Made by a program: the position numbers and the translations under genes
The notes under the pieces: generated by a model
Database searches by the model: none
What the model saw: only the letters and a program-made list of their open reading frames with translations
Told to the model about the DNA's origin: nothing
In this document: piece after piece, positions 42,098 through 51,471 of the stretch
How positions within the stretch are numbered: position 1 is the stretch's first letter
Layout: each line of letters begins with the position of its first letter
From: Flagellimonas maritima
Lineage (GTDB): Bacteria > Bacteroidota > Bacteroidia > Flavobacteriales > Flavobacteriaceae
Length of the DNA stretch: 64,000 nucleotides
Assembly (NCBI RefSeq): GCF_003269425.1
Contig: NZ_CP030104.1
Location: 1,731,501 to 1,795,500, forward strand
Reading direction: 5' to 3'

Positions 42098-44632
42098 TTA
42101 AAAACCAATATCTACCTTAAAGCTATGGGAAACGCTTACAGGCCTCCCATCAAAAGAAATACCTTCGGTTGTAATGGTATAGGCCCCTGGAATATCTCCT
42201 GTAAAAAAATCAAAAGTAGATTTCCCTTCATTATTTGTTTCGATATTTGGTTCCCAGTGTAACGTGGTTCTATAATCTTTTTGTTTATGTGCAGGTTTGG
42301 AAATACGATAGTTGGGGCTAAAAAATTCTCGGGCTTTATAAAACCCATTTATTTTCACACTTAAAACATCTGGTTGTTCGTTTTCTTCGTTTTCTAAATT
42401 AGTATTTAATCTGCCCCGGGTGTAAACGGCGATAACTCCATTACTCCCGCGAACACCATAAATTGCAGCACTGGGACCTTTTAAAACATCAATAAACTCA
42501 ACCTCAGCAGGATTAAAGGTTTGGATAAGTGCAAGACTAACTTGAAAGCCATCCAAAAGATAAAGAGGGCCTTTTCTTTCAGAACCAGTATTACTTTCAT
42601 CAGTTCCTTCATCCCCACCATTAGCATTCCCGCCACCAACGCTATATGCATTTCTTACTTGTATTTCTTGATTTGGAAAATAACCGATTACTCTTATTCC
42701 AGGAACATTTATTAGTAAATCAAAAATGTTCAATGCCCCTATCCCAAACATTGAATCTTTAAAAACGCGGTTGTCCGGACTTGCGTAAATTGTGAATTTC
42801 CTTATTTTTTCATCAATAATCTCTTTTCTGGTTTTTTTCTTGGCCTTTACCGTTACTTCCTTAAGCCGTGTTATTTTAGAGCTAAGTTCAAATTGGGGAG
42901 CACTTTGTCTATATTCATTCAACAACTGTACCTCCTCTTCTTTGGTAGATTGTTCATTCTTAGGTAAGAATTTTTCTTTTAATTGGATTTTTTGATACGT
43001 TCGGTCAAGCTGAATGGCAAGTTCATTATCTTTTGTTTTTCTAGAATGCTTTAATGGCTTTGCCTCAACAAATGCGTTTATAGTATCATAAAAAATGAAA
43101 GGTCCAAAACTAAATTGCCCTTGTAAATTGGTAGAATTTTCTCCTTGAAAAAAAGGATCCTCAAAAATACTGAGAGTAACCGACGATGCTTTAGAGTTGT
43201 ATTTATTAGTAAAACTGGTGGTCTTGCCCGTTATCATTAGTCCTTTTTCGGGCTTGTAGGATAGTTCTTTGCTAACTTTATTTTTTAAAAGTTCTTTCCA
43301 AACAAATCTTCGCCAACCATTTGTTAACATTAATAGGTCCAAAAGGTGTTTTTTGGAGGTATTGATATCTTTGAGTAACTGATCTGTATCTAAAAAGGTA
43401 TTTCCTATTTCTGAGTTTAATAACAACCAGCTCGTAATATTTGTATTTTGTCTCAAAGATTGATTTGTGTTCCTGCTAATACTTGAAGAAAGATTTCCAT
43501 ACAAAGGATTTCCTTCTTTATCTTTTAAATCTAACTCAACTTCAATTTTTTCCCGAAAAGCATATGTTTTGGAATTTGTTTTGACTGACAATACAGCATC
43601 ATTTTTGGGATGGTTTATAAAGAGAAGTCTTTCGCAAACAGGTTCAGCTTCTGGCGTAAAGAGGGTGAAGTGGGCGACACCGTCCTCAATGTTTTCTGTA
43701 AGTATTTTAACAGAATAGGTCGCCTCGTTGGATTCCAGAATTCTTTTGAAAAAGGTTTGACCTCTTAAGTGACCTATCAATAAGGCCCCCTTAAGTCCTA
43801 TTTTATGATTTGTGCTGATTTTTAACAACAAATGCTCACCATTGTTTTTAGCATTTAGGACATAACCCTCTTTTAGTGGTATTGGAATCGAAAATTCATG
43901 TTCTTTGCCATCTACAGTAACATACGCATAATAGGTTTCTCCTAATTCTGGTTTGAAAGATAAAGAGCCCAGGCCATAATCGGAACTTTCAAAAAGAGAT
44001 ATTACCTTATTGTTTTGATTTAAAATTTTTCCCTTAATAGGGATTCCAACACCTTCTGTATTTGTAGTTTTTATGGCCAAATTTGTATTTATTCCTGACA
44101 CAAGATTCCCTCCTTCCGGGAAAAACTGGACAATAGGTTTCTCCTGTGCTTTTGGGGATACGTTTTTTATCTCAGAATCATTTTCAATATTGGCAATAAG
44201 AATATGTTTTGAAAACAAAATAGGCTCATTTTCGTTGAGCATATATTTAGAGTAGGCACGAAGCTTATACTTACCATCTTTCAAGGTCTCGGGAATCACA
44301 ATATCACCGTTAGCATCCATATCTTCTACAAAAAGCTTTCGTTGAACAACTATGTTGTCCTCTGAATCTAAAAGCTCAACATAAACCACATTACTTTTAT
44401 CACTTGAGAGATGTGAAATGCCGTCAACCAAATAAATTTTGAACCAAATAGTATCTCCTTGGTTGTAAAACTCCTTATCTATATGTGCATAAACTTTTTC
44501 GGGGCCGTGTTTTGTAGTGTAAGAGGATAGTTTATTAATGATGTTTTTGAATCTAGGGTTTTCTTGTGCATCAACTGATGAAACAAGAAACATAATGAAA
44601 ATAAAGAAAAAACCATTTCTGCCCATTCGCAA
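42098..44632 (-). CDS. MG2-domain protein with a TonB-receptor plug but no barrel
   Basis: 844 residues. After a signal peptide (about 1-22) comes an MG2 alpha-2-macroglobulin-like domain (EKVYAHIDKEFYNQGDTIWF, ~42-61), further beta domains, then a TonB-dependent-receptor plug at ~610-745 with YLLDGFQVSLAL and GPSAAIYGVRGSNGVIAVYT. No outer-membrane beta-barrel follows, and the protein ends in another beta domain (about 750-844). Such plug-without-barrel proteins occur in Bacteroidota. It may bind a partner at the inner face of the outer membrane or at the surface; function unknown. Confidence 0.82.
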   Translation of the reverse strand: MRMGRNGFFFIFIMFLVSSVDAQENPRFKNIINKLSSYTTKHGPEKVYAHIDKEFYNQGDTIWFKIYLVDGISHLSSDKSNVVYVELLDSEDNIVVQRKLFVEDMDANGDIVIPETLKDGKYKLRAYSKYMLNENEPILFSKHILIANIENDSEIKNVSPKAQEKPIVQFFPEGGNLVSGINTNLAIKTTNTEGVGIPIKGKILNQNNKVISLFESSDYGLGSLSFKPELGETYYAYVTVDGKEHEFSIPIPLKEGYVLNAKNNGEHLLLKISTNHKIGLKGALLIGHLRGQTFFKRILESNEATYSVKILTENIEDGVAHFTLFTPEAEPVCERLLFINHPKNDAVLSVKTNSKTYAFREKIEVELDLKDKEGNPLYGNLSSSISRNTNQSLRQNTNITSWLLLNSEIGNTFLDTDQLLKDINTSKKHLLDLLMLTNGWRRFVWKELLKNKVSKELSYKPEKGLMITGKTTSFTNKYNSKASSVTLSIFEDPFFQGENSTNLQGQFSFGPFIFYDTINAFVEAKPLKHSRKTKDNELAIQLDRTYQKIQLKEKFLPKNEQSTKEEEVQLLNEYRQSAPQFELSSKITRLKEVTVKAKKKTRKEIIDEKIRKFTIYASPDNRVFKDSMFGIGALNIFDLLINVPGIRVIGYFPNQEIQVRNAYSVGGGNANGGDEGTDESNTGSERKGPLYLLDGFQVSLALIQTFNPAEVEFIDVLKGPSAAIYGVRGSNGVIAVYTRGRLNTNLENEENEQPDVLSVKINGFYKAREFFSPNYRISKPAHKQKDYRTTLHWEPNIETNNEGKSTFDFFTGDIPGAYTITTEGISFDGRPVSVSHSFKVDIGF

Positions 44633-44717
44633 CTTTTATACCTTAATCTAAAAGTTACAATATTTAGCATTCAATTGAAATAACTCTGTCGTTTTTAACC
44701 TTTTATTGGCGACATTT

Positions 44718-45686
44718 TTAGTATCCCAATTTACGCCGTACCCTATCCAAAACCTCATTGGCGACTTGTTTGGCCTTTTCCGCTCCAACTGCCAATGCTT
44801 CATCCACTTCGTTGAGGTGGTTCATGTAGTATTCAAACTTTTCACGAGGTTCATCAAACTTATTCAGGATAACTTCATGTAAGGCCTGTTTCGCATGTCC
44901 GTAGCCATAGTTTCCAGCTAAATAATTTGCACTCATTTCCTCTATTTGCTCTTCAGATGCAAGAATTTTGTACAGGGAAAAGACATTGTCGTTAGATGGG
45001 TCTTTTGGGTCTTCCATGGGTGTACTGTCCGTAACGATACCCATAAGTTGTTTACGTAATTTTTTATCAGGTTGGAAGAGGTTGATAATGTTCCCCTTGC
45101 TTTTGCTCATTTTTTCTCCGTCCGTTCCCGGAACATACATGGTCTCTTCTTGGACTTTTGCTTCAGGGAGTACGAAGGTTTCTCCAAATTGGTGATGAAA
45201 TCTAGCGGCAACGTCCCTTGTCATTTCCAAATGCTGCAGTTGATCTTTCCCTACAGGAACTATTTGTGCGTCGTACAGCAAAATATCCGCAGCCATGAGC
45301 ATGGGATAGGTAAATAGACCAGAATTAACATCTTCCAGCCTCTCTGCTTTGTCCTTAAAAGAATGTGCCAGTGTCAGTCTTTGATAAGGGAAAAAACAGC
45401 TGAGGTACCAAGCAAGTTCGGTAACTTGGGGGACATCGCTTTGGCGATAAAAAATAGTTTTTTCAATATCCAGTCCAAAGGCAAGCCAAGTGGCCGCTGT
45501 GGCATAAGTGTTATTTCTTAATTCCTGGCCATTTTTGATTTGGGTCAGGGAATGCATATCCGCAATGAACAAAAAGGACTCATTGTCTGGATCTTGAGCC
45601 ATCTTAATAGCAGGAATAATTGCCCCCAGTATATTTCCCAGATGCGGGGTTCCCGTACTTTGAATGCCAGTAAGAATTCTTGCCAT
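44718..45686 (-). CDS. trpS: tryptophanyl-tRNA synthetase
   Basis: A class I aaRS of 322 residues. I start at MARILTGIQSTG (45686), where GTPHLGNILGA gives the HIGH motif (HLGN), and GEKMSKSKGN (~194-203) is the KMSKS loop. It charges tRNA-Trp. The upstream in-frame extension of 18 codons lacks conserved features and lies upstream of the promoter box at 45707, so it is excluded. It is divergent from plsC. Confidence 0.97.
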   Translation of the reverse strand: MARILTGIQSTGTPHLGNILGAIIPAIKMAQDPDNESFLFIADMHSLTQIKNGQELRNNTYATAATWLAFGLDIEKTIFYRQSDVPQVTELAWYLSCFFPYQRLTLAHSFKDKAERLEDVNSGLFTYPMLMAADILLYDAQIVPVGKDQLQHLEMTRDVAARFHHQFGETFVLPEAKVQEETMYVPGTDGEKMSKSKGNIINLFQPDKKLRKQLMGIVTDSTPMEDPKDPSNDNVFSLYKILASEEQIEEMSANYLAGNYGYGHAKQALHEVILNKFDEPREKFEYYMNHLNEVDEALAVGAEKAKQVANEVLDRVRRKLGY

Positions 45687-45706
45687 GCTGTATTTATATA
45701 GAAACG

Positions 45707-45714
45707 CAAAGGTA
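45707..45714 (-). promoter_or_regulatory. candidate -7 promoter element for trpS
   Basis: Minus strand TACCTTTG, exact consensus, ends 20 nt before the trpS start at 45686. Confidence 0.55.
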
Positions 45715-45745
45715 AAAGAATTAAAAAAATACAAGTGCAAATTCT

Positions 45746-45753
45746 TACTTTTG
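45746..45753 (+). promoter_or_regulatory. candidate -7 promoter element for plsC, near-leaderless
   Basis: TACTTTTG, exact consensus, with only 5 bases before the plsC ATG at 45759. Transcription should start at or within a few bases of the start codon. Confidence 0.5.
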
Positions 45754-45758
45754 AAGTT

Positions 45759-46493
45759 ATGCTAAAATTACTTCGGAAACTGGGGTATATTCTGTATAGA
45801 ATTTGGTTTTATATACTTGTAACAGTACCTATTTTAATTTTCTTCCCCTTTCTCTTATTGACCACCCTTTCTGAAAAAACCTATCCCCAATTTTTTTGGT
45901 TGGCCAGGAACATCTGGGCAAGGACAATACTGTACGGTATGGGCTGTTTTCCAAAAATAACCAGGGAACAGCAATTGATAAAGGGAAAGAGCTATATGTT
46001 GGTCGCCAACCATACCAGTATGTTGGATATTATGTTGATGCTTATGGTAAGCAGTAATCCGTTTGTATTTGTAGGTAAAAAAGAGTTGGTGAAGATTCCT
46101 ATTTTTGGATTTTTTTATAAGCGTGTTTGTATTTTGGTTGATAGGGAAAATATAAAAAGTAGAACGGGAGTTTACAGGAGAGCACAAAGAAGATTGGATC
46201 AGGGCCTAAGTATTTGTATTTTTCCGGAAGGAGGTGTGCCAGAAGAGAATATTATCCTTGATGAATTTAAGGATGGAGCGTTTAAAATGGCGATTGCGCA
46301 CAAGATCCCAATAGTTCCCATCACCTTTCACGATAATAAGAAACGATTTTCCTTTACTTTTTTAAGTGGTGGACCTGGAAGAGTGCGCGCTACGGTACAT
46401 CAATTTTTTGAGACTGGTATTTTGGCAGAGGAGGACAAATCTACACTTCGCGAGGAGGTTAGAAAGATTATCTATAAAAATCTTACTAGCTAA
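45759..46493 (+). CDS. plsC: 1-acyl-sn-glycerol-3-phosphate acyltransferase
   Basis: A 244-residue PlsC family enzyme from ATG 45759. The N-terminal hydrophobic segment (~10-35) anchors it; NHTSMLDIMLML (~82-93) is the H-x4-D catalytic motif, CIFPEGGVPEEN (~150-161) is the glycerol-phosphate-binding FPEG motif, and KIPIVPITF motif IV follows. It makes phosphatidic acid from lysophosphatidic acid, or an analogous aminolipid. An alternative start eight codons earlier is excluded because it precedes the promoter. Confidence 0.93.
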   Translation: MLKLLRKLGYILYRIWFYILVTVPILIFFPFLLLTTLSEKTYPQFFWLARNIWARTILYGMGCFPKITREQQLIKGKSYMLVANHTSMLDIMLMLMVSSNPFVFVGKKELVKIPIFGFFYKRVCILVDRENIKSRTGVYRRAQRRLDQGLSICIFPEGGVPEENIILDEFKDGAFKMAIAHKIPIVPITFHDNKKRFSFTFLSGGPGRVRATVHQFFETGILAEEDKSTLREEVRKIIYKNLTS

Positions 46494-46532
46494 AAATACC
46501 TTAAAATTCCGGGCCTCTAATGCATTGAATGA

Positions 46533-48518
46533 CTACAAAGGAATTTTAATTGTGACCTTAGTGCCGGATGATTTACCATCTATATATTTGTCCAAGATTT
46601 TGATCGCATCTTGGTGTTTGTTCAAGGAGGCCAAGCGCTGTTTGGTAATTTCCAAGCCTCTGGATTTTTTTTCTTTTTGATAGCTTCTTTTTTCTTTTTT
46701 TACGTGTCGTCTTCCTACTCCATTATCATCGATCTCACATACTACAAAACCGTTTTCCTCTTTAAAATTTATGATAAGTTGCTTGGGACCGTTCTTTTTG
46801 GGCAATAAGCCGTGGATTATGGCATTTTCCACAAAAGGTTGTAAAATCATAAAGGGGATTTCAATAGTATTCAAATCCAAATTTTCGTCGATGTTGATTT
46901 TATAGGAAAAAGCATTGTCAAAACGAAGGGATTCGAGTTCCAAATAATCTTCTATCATTTTTATTTCCTCGTTGAGCATGGCGTTCGTTTCTATCGAACT
47001 CTCAAGAACACTACGAATAAGGTTGCCAAATTTGGAAATGTATTTAAGCGTGGATTTTTTGTCATTTAAAGTCACTAAATGTTGAATTGCATTCAATGAA
47101 TTAAAAATAAAGTGGGGATTCAATTGTGCTCTTAATGCTTTTGCTTTTTCAATTGAAGCTTTTTTCTGCAATGATAGGTTTTCCTGAAACTCCAAATTAA
47201 CTTTATAATTTAGGCCAAAGGCAAATATTATTATTTCAACAGAACAACCTATTAATAAAAAATATCGGCTATTGAGTAGCAATCCGTCATCCGGACTTGC
47301 CAAATATACGTGTGCCAAAGTGCCTATCAGGAAAGCTATTGATGCGAAGCCCACAAAATATGCCAAAGGATTTTTAGCTTTCACGATAATGTACACCATA
47401 ACAATTATGGATAAAAAATAAACAATCTTCATTAAAGTACCTACTATATAATTCAGACCATCTAAATAGGATTGAGAATAGAAAATGAACATAATTCCCA
47501 ATACTAAAATATGCAGTGCTATTATTGTCTTCATTAGAAAATGAAGCAACGGATAATCCTTTTTAGTTCGTATGTAGTGCATAAAGAAAAAAGCATATGC
47601 AATATTGGCAAAAAGTATAAAACTTTGTGAGAACCAGTGCTGAACTATACCATACCCACTAAAGAAATAATCATATATCCCAAAAATATCTCCTGTAACA
47701 TAAATAAAGAGAGTAAAAACATAAAAAGAATAGAATAAGAACTCTTTTTTTCTTAAAAAGAAGAAAGAACTTAGTGTCGAAAGCCACATCAATAAACAAA
47801 GGCCTGCAAAAAAATAGTACGGGAAAAGATTCTTAAAATCATTTATGGTATATCCATTCGGAATTACGTTTGGTGTAAAGCTGAACTTCCAGTTATGGAT
47901 TTTTTCATTAAAGGTTACACGCTTTACCTTTAAATATAAATATTGATTATTTATTAGGTTCCCTTTCACTATTTCTCTCTGTGAAAGGTAATTTTTTAAC
48001 ATAATTCTTTTACTCGTAGATTGTTTGTTGAAAAGACCAATTGCTGTCATTTCAATTGCTTCCTTTTTTTTAAGAAAAAGAATCCCATAATCAAAAGAAG
48101 TAAACTTTAGGTTCAATATAGAACTATTCTTTATGGAGTCAAGATTATCTCGAAAATCAAGTTCGATCCAATAAATATTCTTAGGGTTTGTTTTTCCTGT
48201 AAAATATGAAGCTGGCTTAAATTCTTCGGATTTTTTTAATATTTCATTAATTGACAGATTATCATCCTCCAATTCAAAAACCTTAAAGGCAATAGTGTCA
48301 CCTAGGTAAACCTTTTCAGAAAATCCTTTAATTTCTTCAAAGCCGTACGATGGCACTTTTAGAACATTCTGGATTGGTAAGCTTCTATAATGATTTTCTA
48401 ACATAGAAAAATTAATTCCCCTCTGTAGGTAAGAAAGCCTATTTTCTGTCTGTACCTGGGTCAATGACCCTAACAAGAAAGAAATAAGAAACAAAACAAT
48501 CTTTAACGAAGAATACAT
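46533..48518 (-). CDS. LytS-type sensor histidine kinase with 7TMR-DISM region
   Basis: 661 residues: signal peptide, a periplasmic 7TMR-DISMED2-like domain (~35-205), seven transmembrane helices (~220-430), and a cytoplasmic histidine kinase of the LytS/YehU family. LNPHFIFNSLNAIQHL (~465-480) carries the phosphoacceptor His, PFMILQPFVENAIIHG is an intact N-box, and CEIDDNGVGR an intact G1 box. It is 2 bp downstream of a second, degenerate kinase gene. No LytTR response regulator is encoded nearby. Confidence 0.9.
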   Translation of the reverse strand: MYSSLKIVLFLISFLLGSLTQVQTENRLSYLQRGINFSMLENHYRSLPIQNVLKVPSYGFEEIKGFSEKVYLGDTIAFKVFELEDDNLSINEILKKSEEFKPASYFTGKTNPKNIYWIELDFRDNLDSIKNSSILNLKFTSFDYGILFLKKKEAIEMTAIGLFNKQSTSKRIMLKNYLSQREIVKGNLINNQYLYLKVKRVTFNEKIHNWKFSFTPNVIPNGYTINDFKNLFPYYFFAGLCLLMWLSTLSSFFFLRKKEFLFYSFYVFTLFIYVTGDIFGIYDYFFSGYGIVQHWFSQSFILFANIAYAFFFMHYIRTKKDYPLLHFLMKTIIALHILVLGIMFIFYSQSYLDGLNYIVGTLMKIVYFLSIIVMVYIIVKAKNPLAYFVGFASIAFLIGTLAHVYLASPDDGLLLNSRYFLLIGCSVEIIIFAFGLNYKVNLEFQENLSLQKKASIEKAKALRAQLNPHFIFNSLNAIQHLVTLNDKKSTLKYISKFGNLIRSVLESSIETNAMLNEEIKMIEDYLELESLRFDNAFSYKINIDENLDLNTIEIPFMILQPFVENAIIHGLLPKKNGPKQLIINFKEENGFVVCEIDDNGVGRRHVKKEKRSYQKEKKSRGLEITKQRLASLNKHQDAIKILDKYIDGKSSGTKVTIKIPL

Positions 48519-48520
48519 GC

Positions 48521-49690
48521 TTATGATAAATCAGGAAGCTTTAATATTATTTCACCAAATTGTACATTGTCGTTCATATTTAGTGAAACTTTTTTTTCTA
48601 TAGTATAATCTTTAATGGAATTAAGCAACTTAATCTGATCCTCCCATTGAATAATACGTTGTCGGTATTCGGGTTTGTATTTATTAGCAGAAGAATCTTC
48701 ACTATATTGATATTCAACTTTTAATAGCACGCTATTTTTTAACATATTAAAAACAATGTTTAATTTTTCGTTTTTATGTTGATTGAGCATAGCATATTCA
48801 ATAATGTTCTCAAAAAGTGTCTGTATTACAAATGCGGGGATTACCGCATCTATTTTGTTTAAATCATCTTTAATGGTAATTACATATTCAAATCTATTAT
48901 GATAACGGAGTTTTTGTAATTTTAAGTAATTGTGCAACATTTGTACTTCTTCTTTAAGACTTACAGTATCGCTTTTAAGACTTTTTAAATAATACCGTAT
49001 AAGCTTGCTAAAAACAGACAAATATTCCAATGCTGATTGCTTCTTTTCAGATGCTACAAAATATTGAATGGCATTAAGAGCATTAAACAGAAAATGCGGA
49101 TTTAGCTGTGAATTTAAAACCTTGAGCTTCAGCTCTACCATTTCTTCTTTTATTTTTAGAAGATTTTCTTGTTTTTCCAAAAGTGCTTTATTGTCTCTTA
49201 CACTTTTGATTTTTATGGCACAAATAGAGGCAATTGCCGATAACATCTTTAGGTGCTGATCCGTAAAAAAACTTTTTTCGGGATGTTCACAATCTATAAC
49301 TCCGTAAACTATATTTTCAAATATAATAGGAACACAAATTTCAGATAGCCTTATATCATCATCTACAATATACCGGTTGTCTTTTGAAGTATCATTTATT
49401 ATTTCTGCCTTTCCAGAAAGGGCTACATGTCCTGTAATTCCTTGTCCTAGAGCAATTTCAACAGGATTATACAGCTTGTTGTCCTTAGGGTTCTTAGGGC
49501 CATAGGCAGACTTTTGTATAAGAAGATTTCTATTTTGATCAATAAGGTAAATAACACAATCTACAAAGCCCAATTTTGAAATACAGTTTTTGGCTAAGTC
49601 CCATAGAATGTCTTCTTCGTTCTTTTTTCCCATTAAAGATTTGGAAAAATAAATAAGAATATCTTCAAAATGATTGTCTTTTGAGACCAT
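48521..49690 (-). CDS. GAF-domain LytS-type protein with degenerate kinase core
   Basis: 389 residues. A GAF domain occupies ~10-165 (VDCVIYLIDQNRNLLIQKSA, then GVIDCEHPEKSFFT), then a coiled linker, then a LytS-type HisKA with NPHFLFNALNAIQYFV (~200-215) intact. The ATP-lid region is abnormal: the N-box reads TLFENIIEYAM rather than PLVENAIKHG, and the DNGxG box and the GxGL box are missing, replaced by YQYSEDSSANKYKP. It is therefore probably a pseudokinase that keeps the phosphoacceptor His, likely a partner of the intact kinase downstream. Confidence 0.87.
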   Translation of the reverse strand: MVSKDNHFEDILIYFSKSLMGKKNEEDILWDLAKNCISKLGFVDCVIYLIDQNRNLLIQKSAYGPKNPKDNKLYNPVEIALGQGITGHVALSGKAEIINDTSKDNRYIVDDDIRLSEICVPIIFENIVYGVIDCEHPEKSFFTDQHLKMLSAIASICAIKIKSVRDNKALLEKQENLLKIKEEMVELKLKVLNSQLNPHFLFNALNAIQYFVASEKKQSALEYLSVFSKLIRYYLKSLKSDTVSLKEEVQMLHNYLKLQKLRYHNRFEYVITIKDDLNKIDAVIPAFVIQTLFENIIEYAMLNQHKNEKLNIVFNMLKNSVLLKVEYQYSEDSSANKYKPEYRQRIIQWEDQIKLLNSIKDYTIEKKVSLNMNDNVQFGEIILKLPDLS

Positions 49691-49790
49691 GGGACATAAA
49701 GTATCGTCTCAAATTAATGAATTTTTACTTATTATTACGGTTCGGAAGAAATCAGAGTTATTAGAGGAAGCGTTAGAATATTTTGTTAAT

Positions 49791-49818
49791 AAGAAAACGC
49801 CCCGCCTATAACGGGGCG
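49791..49818 (-). terminator. rho-independent terminator after the OM-barrel gene
   Basis: CGCCCCG and CGGGGCG (49798-49818) form a 7-bp GC stem with loop CCTATAA. On the minus strand the hairpin is followed by TTTTCTT, ending the transcript of the 49870-51471 gene. Confidence 0.85.
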
Positions 49819-49869
49819 CTCAATCGATTGCCAAAAGGGGCAACCTTCCTAACCAACACCTTTATATAA

Positions 49870-51471
49870 CTAGAATCTAAAACTTATACCACTGTAGACA
49901 CCTACAGCAAAAGGCCTGAATGTTCCGGCAGTTTCAGAAAATGTGTTTAATTGATATTTAAAAACAGGTTCAATATTAAACTGTACTTTGGGTGAAAATT
50001 CATAGTTGAGGCCCACTCCAACATTTGTACTAAAGTTTATGGAATTCGCATTATTTGCCTCTCCTACTTCGGTTACTAAATTATCTGCTTCGACCGAGAT
50101 CGAGTTATTGCCATCTAAAAGGAATAGGGAACTGACGCCGCCAATTATATTTACGCCCAACTTCTTATCCACTATAGCGTAGCTTAACTCAAAAGGCACT
50201 TCTATATAACCTAGTTGCTGTACAAGGCTGCCATCTACGGCAGGATTAACATTATCAGAAAATTCTGCAGCAATCGGATCTCTGCTCGCAAGAGAATTGC
50301 TTGCACTACTTTTGTTGTCCAAAACTAAATTCCTTGAAGTAAGATTATAATCAATGTTATCGATTAGTGCATTGGTAGAACCCTCTAAAGAAGAGGAAGC
50401 TGAAATGTTGTTGGTTTCATAGCCAAAATCGACTTTATGGATACCTGAGCGCACCTTTAGCTTTTTTCCAATATCGTAAGCTACGGTCAAACCATAGCTT
50501 AGATTGACATTGCCGGATTTTGGATTGGAGGAAAAATTGGAATGTATGGGCGAACCTTCCCCAGTTGCACTAAAATATACAGGTGCAACGGAAGGACCTA
50601 TGGACCACTTTCTCTTTGTATTCTCAACTACGGCTTCTTGTTCTTGTTCCTCGATTACATCAAAAATCGATTTTTTCTCCACTATCTCTTTTTCTTCTTT
50701 CCCTTTTTCTTCTTTCCCTTTTTCTTCTTTTTCCTCAACTTGCGCAACAGCATCTTCTTGCGTTGTATTTTCAATAGATACCCCTGATTTCAATTTTTTG
50801 TTTTGCGGAATATCGTTTGAAGATTCATTTTTTTCACTTTCATCAACAGATGCAATGGACGTGGATTTATTTTTATCGGGAGTAAAACCAGCAGGATTTT
50901 CCTCAACTTTGGTTTTCTTGACGTCTGGATTATTTGTAAAAGCAACAGCTCCCTCTTTTTTATTTTTTAGGGCATTATCTTTTTCGAAACCCTGTCTTTT
51001 TTGATTTGTGCTGGTCGCAGTAATTTGCTCATTGACCTTAATACTTTGATTTTTGTTCAATGAATTTGCTGCATCATTCTGAGTATTTGATGAAGAATTT
51101 TCAACAGGATCCCCTTTATTGTCATCTTTTTTGATTTCGGTCAGTTCTTGCTCATTATTTACCTCTAGCTTTAGCTCATTTTCGAGACCTCCTTTTTCCG
51201 TGCTTTCCTTTTTTTCAATAGTATCTTTGGTTTCTGTATTTGTTATAATTATCTGAGAATTATCATCTATACCACCAAAAGGATTGATGATATAGAATAG
51301 AATGGCCAATACAGCAGCGACACCTCCCAATTTCCACCAAATAGGAAGTATTCTTTTCTTTTCCTTTTTGTCCAAAGAAGCCTCAATGGATTGCCAGACT
51401 TTATCTTCTGGAATATCCTGAAAATCTATAAAAGTTTCTTTGAACACTTGCTCTAAATTCTTTTTCCCCAT
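49870..51471 (-). CDS. membrane-anchored anti-sigma-like protein with C-terminal OM beta-barrel
   Basis: 533 residues with a split architecture. Residues 1-40 are cytoplasmic and charged (VFKETFIDFQDIPEDKVWQS), WWKLGGVAAVLAILFYII (~46-63) is an inner-membrane helix, a Lys/Glu/Asn-rich linker with EEKGK repeats (50694-50735) runs to ~285, and the last ~245 residues form an outer-membrane barrel-like domain (PorT/OMP_b-brl type) ending SGISFRF with a C-terminal Phe. The gene abuts that of an ECF sigma factor, so the N-terminal part is probably the anti-sigma domain. One chain would span both membranes. Confidence 0.75.
   Translation of the reverse strand: MGKKNLEQVFKETFIDFQDIPEDKVWQSIEASLDKKEKKRILPIWWKLGGVAAVLAILFYIINPFGGIDDNSQIIITNTETKDTIEKKESTEKGGLENELKLEVNNEQELTEIKKDDNKGDPVENSSSNTQNDAANSLNKNQSIKVNEQITATSTNQKRQGFEKDNALKNKKEGAVAFTNNPDVKKTKVEENPAGFTPDKNKSTSIASVDESEKNESSNDIPQNKKLKSGVSIENTTQEDAVAQVEEKEEKGKEEKGKEEKEIVEKKSIFDVIEEQEQEAVVENTKRKWSIGPSVAPVYFSATGEGSPIHSNFSSNPKSGNVNLSYGLTVAYDIGKKLKVRSGIHKVDFGYETNNISASSSLEGSTNALIDNIDYNLTSRNLVLDNKSSASNSLASRDPIAAEFSDNVNPAVDGSLVQQLGYIEVPFELSYAIVDKKLGVNIIGGVSSLFLLDGNNSISVEADNLVTEVGEANNANSINFSTNVGVGLNYEFSPKVQFNIEPVFKYQLNTFSETAGTFRPFAVGVYSGISFRF

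Noticed and set aside
50694..50735. Tandem repeat in the OM-barrel linker as a phase-variable tract
   Set aside because: The unit is 15 bp (EEKGK), a multiple of three, so copy changes keep the frame.
50504..51004. Long plus-strand Ser/Phe-rich frame inside the OM-barrel gene
   Set aside because: It is the complement of a Lys/Glu-rich linker; composition and lack of motifs mark it as a shadow.
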